From Alphaproteobacteria bacterium (GTDB lineage: Bacteria; Pseudomonadota; Alphaproteobacteria; Rickettsiales; JAFLCR01), in assembly GCA_017302755.1 (NCBI GenBank), contig JAFLCR010000038.1:1-13816 (forward strand): a stretch of DNA of 13,816 nucleotides, given 5' to 3'. Shown one piece after another: positions 6,452 to 13,816 of this stretch. The position numbers and the translations under genes are program-made. The number at the start of each line of letters is the position of its first letter. Positions within the stretch are counted from its first letter, which is position 1. The notes beneath the pieces are model-generated. The model was not told the origin of the DNA. It searched no databases and worked only from the letters and a program-made list of their open reading frames with translations.

Positions 6452-7513
6452 ATGAGCGATATCGAGACATTGAAGGCCCAGAGCCTGCAGGCGGTGAAAG
6501 ACGCAGCCACGCTTCCTGAACTCGAGGAAGTGCGCGTCGCCTTCCTTGGCAAGAAGGGGCGCCTGACCGAGATCATGAAGACGCTCGGCACCATGAGCGT
6601 GGAAGAGCGCAAAAGCTTCGGCGCGGCCGTGAACCTCGCCAAGGACGAACTCACCCAGACCATCGACGCCCGCAAAGCGGAACTGGAAGGCTTCGCGCTC
6701 GATGCGCGGCTGAAGCAGGAAAAAGTCGATGTCACCCTGCCCACCCGCACGCGCCATGAGGGCCGCATCCATCCGGTGACGCAGGTGATCGAGGAAGCCG
6801 TCGCCATTTTCGGCGAGATGGGTTTCTCCGTCGCCGAGGGGCCGGACATCGAGGACGACTACCACAATTTCGAAGCCCTCAACTTCCCCGCCGACCACCC
6901 CGCGCGGGCGATGCACGACACGTTCTACCTCAAAGGCGGCAAGCTGCTTCGCACCCATACCTCGCCGGTGCAGGTGCGGGCGATGAAGAAACAGAAGCCG
7001 CCCTTGCGCGTGCTTGCCCCCGGCAGCACCTTCCGCTGCGATTCGGACATGACCCACACGCCCATGTTCCACCAGATCGAAGGCCTGGTGATCGAAAAGA
7101 ACATCCATATGGGCCACCTCAAAGGTTGCCTCATCGAATTCGTGAAGACCTTTTTCGAGATCGACGATCTGCCGGTGCGCTTCCGCGCCAGCTTCTTCCC
7201 GTTCACGGAGCCGTCGGCGGAAATGGACATCGGCTGCTCGCGCGAAGGCGGCACGCTGAAACTGGGCAACGGCGGCGACTGGCTGGAGATTCTCGGCTGC
7301 GGCATGGTGCATCCGAACGTACTGAAAGCCTGCGGGCTCGACCCCGAGGAGCATCAGGGCTTCGCCTTCGGCATGGGCGTGGAGCGCCTCGCCATGCTGA
7401 AATACGGCATGCCCGATCTGCGCGCCTTCTTCGACAACGACATCCGCTGGCTCACCCATTATGGCTTCGGCGCGCTCGATATTCCGTCGCTGATCGGAGG
7501 GCTCTCGCAATGA
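6452..7513 (+). CDS. pheS: Phenylalanyl-tRNA synthetase alpha subunit
   Basis: PheS holds the catalytic site of the cytoplasmic alpha2-beta2 enzyme that charges tRNA-Phe. The 353-aa protein is full length. An N-terminal coiled-coil region spans about 1-90, followed by the class II core. Motif 2 is FRCDSDMTHTPMFHQIEGL (194-212), the substrate loop is FFPFTEPSAEMD (248-259) and motif 3 is GFAFGMGVERLAML (303-316). A305 corresponds to E. coli Ala294, the residue that sets Phe specificity, and is unchanged. The ATG has only a weak ribosome site (GGAT about nine bases upstream) and is 17 bases from the terminator. Expression therefore probably depends on readthrough from rplT or on a promoter inside rplT. 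It is followed by the palindromic element and then pheT. Confidence 0.97.
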   Translation: MSDIETLKAQSLQAVKDAATLPELEEVRVAFLGKKGRLTEIMKTLGTMSVEERKSFGAAVNLAKDELTQTIDARKAELEGFALDARLKQEKVDVTLPTRTRHEGRIHPVTQVIEEAVAIFGEMGFSVAEGPDIEDDYHNFEALNFPADHPARAMHDTFYLKGGKLLRTHTSPVQVRAMKKQKPPLRVLAPGSTFRCDSDMTHTPMFHQIEGLVIEKNIHMGHLKGCLIEFVKTFFEIDDLPVRFRASFFPFTEPSAEMDIGCSREGGTLKLGNGGDWLEILGCGMVHPNVLKACGLDPEEHQGFAFGMGVERLAMLKYGMPDLRAFFDNDIRWLTHYGFGALDIPSLIGGLSQ

Positions 7514-7520
7514 CAAACAA

Positions 7521-7563
7521 CGTCATGGCCCGAATCCGCATAGCGGATTCTAGGGCCATCCAG
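7521..7563 (-). repeat. Palindromic repeat unit 1 (inverted copy)
   Basis: Outer stem ATGGCCC (7525-7531) pairs with GGGCCAT (7553-7559). Inner stem GAATCCGC (7532-7539) pairs with GCGGATTC (7543-7550) around the loop ATA. Bases TA (7551-7552) bulge out. Read on the minus strand it begins CTGGAT and ends ATGACG, like unit 2. Confidence 0.8.
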
Positions 7564-7579
7564 CCTGTCGGAATGGTTT

Positions 7580-7624
7580 CTGGATTCCCCTATAATTTCG
7601 CTGCGCGAAATTCGGGGAATGACG
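7580..7624 (+). repeat. Palindromic repeat unit 2
   Basis: Outer stem ATTCCCC (7584-7590) pairs with GGGGAAT (7614-7620). Inner stem AATTTCGC (7594-7601) pairs with GCGAAATT (7605-7612) around the loop TGC, with a 3/1 internal loop between the stems. It starts CTGGAT and ends ATGACG. The general form CTGGATTCCC...GGGAATGAC recalls a hairpin repeat common in proteobacterial genomes; that link is from memory. Confidence 0.8.
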
Positions 7625-7640
7625 AAAAAAGGAATGGCTT

Positions 7641-10042
7641 ATGAAATTCACCCTCTCCTGGCTCAAGGAATATCTCGACACCGCCGCGCCGGTGGAGACA
7701 ATCGCCTACGCGCTCACCACCAGCGGCATCGAGGTGGAGAATCTCGAAGACCAGGGCAAGGCACTCGCCCCCTTCGTCATCGCACAGATCCTCGACGCCC
7801 AGCCCCACCCCAACGCCGTGTCTGCAAAGTGGACAGCGGCGAGGGCATCCTCGATATCGTCTGCGGCGCGCCCAACGCGCGCGCGGGCATCAAGGTGGTG
7901 CTCGCCAAGGAAGGCGCGGTAATTCCGAACGGCAACTTCGTCATCAAGAAATCGAAAATTCGCGGCGTGGAAAGCAACGGAATGCTCTGCTCCGGCCGTG
8001 AGCTCGGGCTTTCCGAAGATCATGACGGCATCATGGAACTGCCCGCCGACGCGCCCATCGGCAAATCCTTCGCCAAGACGATGGGTTATGACGACGTGCT
8101 GTTCGATGTCGCCATCACCCCCAATCGCGGCGACTGCCTCGCCATCCGCGGCATCGCGCGCGACCTCGCGGCGGCAAAGCTCGGTGCGTTGAAGCCGCTC
8201 GACATCGAAAAAGTGGAAGGCAGCTTCGCCTCGCCCATCACGGTGACGCTCAAGGACAAGCACTGCCCCATGTTCGTGGGCCGATATATCAAGAATGTGA
8301 AGAACGGCGAAAGCCCGGAGTGGCTGAAGAAGCGCCTCGCCTCCATCGGCCTGCGCCCGATTTCCACGCTGGTGGACATCACTAATTATTTCACGGTCGC
8401 GCTTGGCCGCCCGCTGCATGTGTTCGATGCGGATACGCTGAAAGGCAACCTCACCGTCCACCCCGCCGACGGCGGCGAAACCATGCTCGCGCTCAATGAC
8501 AAGGAATACACGGCGAAAGCGGGCATGACGCTCATCTCCGATAGCGCAGGCGTGCAATCGCTGGGCGGCATCATGGGCGGCAAGCTGACCGGCTGCACGG
8601 AAGCGACGAAAAACGTCTTCCTCGAAGTCGCCTATTTCGATCCCGGCCAGATCGCCCGCACGGGCCGCGAACTCGCCATCGACTCCGACGCCCGCCACCG
8701 CTTCGAGCGCGGTGTCGACCCCGCCTTCCTGGAAGACGGCGCCGAACTCGCCACGAAGATGATCCTCGATCTCTGCGGTGGCGAGGCGAGCAAGCTCACG
8801 ATCGCGGGCGCGCCTGTCGCGCACAGCCCCACGATCACGTTTGACCTGAAACGCATCGCCACGCTCGGCGGCGTGGACGTGCCGCACGAACGGGCTATGG
8901 AAATCCTGCACCTGCTCGGCTTCGCGGCCACCACCGACGGCGCGCATCTGAAAGTGCGCGTGCCCTCCTGGCGGCGTGAGATGGAAGGCCAGGCCGATCT
9001 GGTGGAAGAAATCATCCGCATCCACGGCTACGACCATATTCCCGCGACGCCCCTGCCGCGCCCGAAAGGCCTGGCAACGAAGCTGCTCACCCCGGCCCAG
9101 CGCCGCACCGCGAATGTCCGCCGCCTGCTGGCGGATAAGGGCATGGCCGAGCTTTGCACCTGGGCGTTCTGCTCCAGCGACAAGGCGAAGCTGTTCGGCG
9201 GCGGTTCTGAGGAGCTTACCCTCGCCAACCCCATCAGCAGCGATCTGGACGCGATGCGCCCTTCCATCCTGCCGCATTTGATCGACGCGCTGGCGAAGAA
9301 CGCCGCGCGCGGCGCGGGCGACCTCTCTTTCTTCGAGGTCGGCGCGGCGTATGAGAACACCTCGCCCGAAGGCCAGCGCTGGGTGGCGACGGGCTTGCGC
9401 GGCGGCAACGCCTCCGCCAAGGGGCCGCACCAGGACGCGCGCGCCTGGGACGCATTCGACGCGAAGGCCGACGCGCTCGACGTGCTCGCCCTCGCCGGTC
9501 TGCCGGCGGAGAAGGTACAGATCTCGCAAGGCGGCGCATCGTGGTATCATCCCGGCCGCAGCGGCACGATCAGCCTGGGCGGCAAGATCATCCTCGGCTG
9601 GTTCGGTGAGATTCACCCAGCGATCGCCAAGGCGTTCGACGTGAAGCAGCCCATGGCAGCGTTTGAGGTGTTCCTCGACCGCATCCCCGAAGCCAAGGCG
9701 AAGGCCACCAAGACGCGCCCGCCGCTGGTGGTTTCCGACTTCCAGGCCGTGACGCGCGATTTTGCCTTCATCGTCGATGAAAACGTGGCGGCCGCAGACA
9801 TCGTGAAAGCCGTGAAAGCGGCAGAAAAGACCCTGCTCGAAAGCGTCGATATTTTCGATGCCTATAGCGGCCCCGGTATGGAACCAGGCAAAAAATCCCT
9901 GGCCCTCACCGTAACGCTGCGCGCCGCCGACCGCACCCTCACCGAGACAGAAATCGAAGCCGCGGCAGGCCGCATCGTCACCGAAGTCGGCAAGGCTACT
10001 GGAGCGAGCCTCAGGGGCGGCATTAGTGTGAAGGCGGCGTAA
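7641..10042 (+). CDS. pheT: Phenylalanyl-tRNA synthetase beta subunit, frameshifted as written
   Basis: PheT binds tRNA-Phe and edits mischarged Tyr. The N-terminus MKFTLSWLKEYL begins at ATG 7641, with AAGGA seven bases upstream, and reads correctly to HPNA at 7817. That frame then becomes nonsense and stops at 7922. The family sequence resumes in the -1 frame with RVCKVDSGEGILDIVCGAPNARAG from 7817 and runs without stops to TAA 10042. The conserved Asp-Lys/Arg-Leu between HPNA and RVC is missing, so about 10 bases are absent. Repaired, the protein would be about 803 aa, normal for the family. Other domains are intact: B3/B4 (RPISTLVDITNYF, then GRPLHVFDAD, around 8356-8435), B5 (near 8840-9040), the catalytic-like core, and the C-terminal FDX-ACB anticodon domain (from SDFQAVTRDFAF, about 9737). 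A start at 7619 or 7634 would give a long out-of-frame N-terminus and is not believed. Confidence 0.93.
7811..7825 (+). other. Frameshift point in pheT (about 10 bases missing)
   Basis: Frame 0 gives His-Pro-Asn-Ala up to 7817; the -1 frame gives Arg-Val-Cys-Lys from 7817. Family members have three residues (Asp-Lys/Arg-Leu) between these blocks, so nine codon bases plus one are lost. The sequence here (CCCCAACGCCGT) has no canonical X-XXY-YYZ slippery heptamer in frame, which argues against programmed -1 frameshifting. Confidence 0.85.
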
Positions 10043-10122
10043 ATCACTAAATCATCACGTTCTTGTCACATCGCCGTCATACATAATTTTTAAGCTTGGG
10101 GCAGTTTTTCCGAGCTTTCACC

Positions 10123-11598
10123 ATGGTCACTGCGGCCACCTACCTCAACCCGCCCATTCAGATTCTCTCCCGGGAGGATGTGGATGCGCTCATCGTCAGC
10201 CATCGCAACCGGCTCTTTAACCAAGATATTCTCCTGCGCGTGAACATGGGCGACCGCGAGCATCGCTTTTCCAAACGCGCATTGTATGACCTCATCTATG
10301 AGACGCTGCACAGCGCCCTCAAAAACGGCATCATTACTCCGCCGCTTTCGCAGAAAGAACATATCGGCTTCGTTGACTATTACCGCCGCCGCCACGACTC
10401 CTACGCCGAGGAGTCGGAAACCTACATGCAGCACATCGAGCGCCTGCTCACCCATGTCTCCCCGCACGACCCCCGATGCGGGCAATGCTCCATTCCCGCC
10501 ATGCGTGCCATGGTGCGGGAGTTGCACGTCACCGAGCCGCTGCCATACCTGCTCGATTACGGCAACAGCAATCTCACCAAGTTCAGCTCGCTGGGACCGG
10601 GACAGACACACCACCAGCGCCGGCTTTCGCCCGTGGGCACGCTATGGCGCAATTTTACCCTCCAGGCGCTGCATTCCACCTTCGAAGCGCTCGCGGAACG
10701 CGATCCAGCCGCCTATATGATGATGGTGGCGCTGGAACCGGAAATCCTGCACAGCTATGCCTTCGAATCGCATTTTATCTCCTATAAGCGCAGCGGCCTT
10801 CAGGAAACGAATATCGGCGTGGCCTGGACGGCGCTCTTCACCGCCGGCCGCGATCTGCTCAACCCGCGCGGCATGCGCCAGACGGCGGAAATGATGTTCG
10901 ACATCGTGCGCAACGGCCGCATCTTCGGCATGACCTTCAACCTGCTGCTACATAACCCACCAATCGAGTGGAAGGATTTTGAGGAATTCCTCTGCATTAC
11001 CCTCGGCCCGGTGCTAATGAACGTGGAAACCTGCGCCACGCGCCACCAGGAGCGGCACAGCGAAGAAATGCTTCAACATATCGCCATGGTGGAAGACCTG
11101 CTTCGCCGGGAGGCGGCGTTTGACGATGCTCCGGATTACCTCTCCACGCCAGAGGGCATTCATGCGCATGCGGTCATGCTCTGCACGATGTCCGCTCCCG
11201 ACGGAAGGGGCGTGATCATCGAGGAAGACGGCCAGCAATTTATGACTCGGCCCATCGATGCCACCGTCGACGCCATGGGAGAATATGTCATGGAGGTTCT
11301 ACGCGCCTATGCCAGGGAAACCGGCACCCACGAAGTCATCCGCGGTTTTGACCTGGGCCCGGACCAGGAATCGGGGAGCCAGCCGGGAGAAGCGGCGTTG
11401 AAGCACGCGATTCTATTTGCCCTCAACGAGGCCCGCCAGGATGTTGGGAGATATGACTATGCACATGTATTTCCTAAAGAAGTAAGGCCATACCGCTCCC
11501 ATCTGGACGATGCCGCCAGGGCGCTCGGCAGGCTGGCTTCCGGCGTGCTGGAAGCGCTCCATCTGCCCTCTGGCCAATCGGGCGGACGCTCTGTATAG
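10123..11598 (+). CDS. Uncharacterised 491-aa protein
   Basis: I do not recognise a family. There is no signal peptide and no clear membrane span, so the protein is probably cytoplasmic. It is acidic to neutral, rich in His, Met and aromatic residues, and predicted mostly helical. A CxxC pair (C119, C122 in HDPRCGQCSIP) preceded by His residues might bind metal, but other paired ligands are not obvious. A Met-rich stretch (AAYMMMVALEPEILHSYAFES) sits near residues 195-215, and the C-terminal 60 residues are Ala/Leu/Arg-rich and helical. ATG 10123 is chosen because an alternative TTG at 10096 adds only nine weakly plausible residues; neither has a strong ribosome site. It lies 80 bases after pheT and 45 before lepA on the same strand, so co-transcription is possible. 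Codon use is like its neighbours, so recent transfer is not indicated. Confidence 0.82.
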   Translation: MVTAATYLNPPIQILSREDVDALIVSHRNRLFNQDILLRVNMGDREHRFSKRALYDLIYETLHSALKNGIITPPLSQKEHIGFVDYYRRRHDSYAEESETYMQHIERLLTHVSPHDPRCGQCSIPAMRAMVRELHVTEPLPYLLDYGNSNLTKFSSLGPGQTHHQRRLSPVGTLWRNFTLQALHSTFEALAERDPAAYMMMVALEPEILHSYAFESHFISYKRSGLQETNIGVAWTALFTAGRDLLNPRGMRQTAEMMFDIVRNGRIFGMTFNLLLHNPPIEWKDFEEFLCITLGPVLMNVETCATRHQERHSEEMLQHIAMVEDLLRREAAFDDAPDYLSTPEGIHAHAVMLCTMSAPDGRGVIIEEDGQQFMTRPIDATVDAMGEYVMEVLRAYARETGTHEVIRGFDLGPDQESGSQPGEAALKHAILFALNEARQDVGRYDYAHVFPKEVRPYRSHLDDAARALGRLASGVLEALHLPSGQSGGRSV

Positions 11599-11643
11599 TC
11601 CCCCCTCGCGCGGCGGAACCCGCGCTCACTCTTGGCTTTTTTC

Positions 11644-13446
<1,803 letters not shown>

Positions 13447-13447
13447 C

Positions 13448-13696
13448 CTAGTCCGCCTGCTCCGTTCCTTCCGCGCTGCGGATAATATCCGGCAGATCCG
13501 TGTTCAATGCCTCGGCGAGGCGCAGGGACATGAGCAGCGACGGCTTGCGCTTGCCGTTTTCCAGGTGACTAATGGCGGGACGGGTAACACCGGTTTTCTT
13601 CGCCAGGGTTTCGTGCGAGATGCCCTGTGAAACCCGAAGGGTTTTAAATTGCTGAATGATTTTGATGACAAGGATCTCCGGCCGTTTTTCTTTCAT
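13448..13696 (-). CDS. Small XRE-family helix-turn-helix transcriptional regulator
   Basis: The 82-aa protein is a single Cro/CI-type DNA-binding domain. The five-helix HTH_3 core spans about residues 13-70. The recognition region SHETLAKKTGVTRPAISHLE (27-46) is followed by the hallmark NGKRKPSLLMSLRLAEALN. There is no effector domain. The minus-strand ribosome site AGGA is only three bases from the ATG, somewhat tight. Proteins of this type usually bind short palindromes near their own promoter. An 8-bp perfect inverted repeat (13762-13781) and an FNR-type box (13784-13797) lie upstream and are good candidates for its control. No toxin partner is visible on the lepA side; any partner would have to lie beyond the right edge. 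Confidence 0.92.
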   Translation of the reverse strand: MKEKRPEILVIKIIQQFKTLRVSQGISHETLAKKTGVTRPAISHLENGKRKPSLLMSLRLAEALNTDLPDIIRSAEGTEQAD

Positions 13697-13755
13697 AAAT
13701 CCTGTGTGTGGCGATGGTTACATTCCGCCCGGCAATAGCTTGGGTATTCTGAAAC

Positions 13756-13761
13756 AGTATC
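13756..13761 (-). promoter_or_regulatory. Possible -10 element of the XRE gene
   Basis: On the minus strand GATACT matches TATAAT in four of six positions. If used, transcription would begin near 13749 and give a leader of about 52 bases. The FNR-type box would then be centred at about -41.5, the position typical of activated class II promoters. There is no good -35 box, as expected for an activator-dependent promoter. The start site was picked to test this geometry, so it is not independent proof. Confidence 0.3.
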
Positions 13762-13781
13762 CGCCATGCTGGCGCATGGCG
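13762..13781. repeat. 8-bp perfect inverted repeat, candidate operator
   Basis: CGCCATGC (13762-13769) is repeated in inverse as GCATGGCG (13774-13781) around the 4-base spacer TGGC. There is no U-run on either side, so a terminator is unlikely. It sits between the FNR-type box and the possible -10 of the XRE gene, where a bound repressor would block transcription. Confidence 0.6.
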
Positions 13782-13783
13782 CA

Positions 13784-13797
13784 TTGACGCGGATCAA
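13784..13797. promoter_or_regulatory. FNR/FixK-type binding site (anaerobox)
   Basis: TTGACGCGGATCAA matches the FNR consensus TTGAT-N4-ATCAA in nine of ten defined positions, and TTGAC-N4-ATCAA is common for FnrL/FixK sites in alphaproteobacteria. The target could be the XRE gene (box centred 94 bases upstream of its start, on the minus strand) or a gene starting beyond the right edge on the plus strand. Nothing else coding is seen in 13697-13816. Confidence 0.6.
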
Positions 13798-13816
13798 ACA
13801 TCTAGCAAAGAGAAGA

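Larger units (their letters stand above)
7521..7624. repeat. BIME-like palindromic element: two inverted hairpin repeats between pheS and pheT
   Basis: The element is bounded by inverted ends CGTCAT and ATGACG. It holds two hairpin units in opposite orientation, each with an ATCCAG/CTGGAT inner end, separated by 16 bases (7564-7579). Both units share a design: a 7-bp outer stem, a small internal bulge, an 8-bp inner stem and a 3-base loop. The stems differ in sequence but keep pairing, so substitutions are compensatory. The element lies wholly between the pheS stop and the pheT ribosome site, so it sits in the mRNA. It resembles paired REP sequences or a very small non-autonomous element. No clear target duplication flanks it. 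Confidence 0.8.

Noticed and set aside
6386..7516. 376-codon open frame opposite pheS
   Set aside because: Shadow of pheS, which carries all class II motifs.
7619..7816. Alternative N-terminus for pheT in the -1 frame
   Set aside because: Its 66 residues are Arg/His-rich nonsense, while the overlapping frame from 7641 gives the conserved PheT N-terminus.
7706..9616. 636-codon open frame opposite pheT
   Set aside because: It mirrors the high-GC coding strand of pheT, has Arg/Ala/Gly-rich low-complexity translation and no family likeness.
10057..10087. TTGTCA with TAATTT as a promoter for the 491-aa gene
   Set aside because: The spacer is only 15 bases and the -10 matches three of six; too weak to list.
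11608..11625. GC-rich 6-bp hairpin before lepA as a terminator
   Set aside because: No U-run follows directly; the nearest T-run is about ten bases away, next to the lepA start.

Overview
This 13.8 kb window carries a typical Gram-negative bacterial chromosome segment, most likely alphaproteobacterial. The bL35 and bL20 sequences, the GyrA N-terminus (EEEMKRSYLDYAMSVIVSRA, with Ala instead of Ser at the quinolone position), the signal-peptide porin and the FNR/FixK-type box all fit that group. The genus cannot be named from the sequence. Genes are packed tightly: there are three overlaps or near-overlaps and no gene-free stretch longer than about 160 bases.

Left part (1-4517). The 5' end of gyrA runs off the left edge on the minus strand. 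An unrecognised 270-aa gene lies upstream of it on the same strand. On the plus strand a four-gene run follows: an exported cyclophilin, a 122-aa unknown protein, queA and tgt. The last three genes overlap or nearly touch, and the unknown gene is coupled to queA by a GTGA overlap. QueA and Tgt both act in queuosine modification of tRNA. An outer-membrane porin-like gene converges on tgt with a 4-base stop overlap.

Middle part (5700-10042). rpmI and rplT (ribosomal proteins bL35 and bL20) start from a good sigma-70-like promoter. A strong intrinsic terminator ends 17 bases before pheS. pheS and pheT encode the two subunits of phenylalanyl-tRNA synthetase. They are separated by a 104-bp palindromic element made of two inverted, structurally covarying hairpin repeats. 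pheT is frameshifted as written: about 10 bases are missing in its N-terminal tRNA-binding domain. This is either an assembly or sequencing error, or a striking lesion in an essential gene.

Right part (10096-13816). An unrecognised 491-aa soluble protein gene precedes lepA (elongation factor 4). A small XRE-family regulator converges on lepA with one base between the stops. Upstream of the regulator lie an 8-bp perfect inverted repeat and a 9/10 match to the FNR/FixK box. They are spaced so that an oxygen-responsive activator and a repressor could both act on the regulator's own promoter. The box could equally serve a gene beyond the right edge.

No RNA genes, CRISPR arrays, insertion sequences or prophage genes were seen. 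The observations most worth checking are the pheT lesion, the palindromic element between pheS and pheT, the regulatory region at the right edge, and the two unrecognised larger genes.
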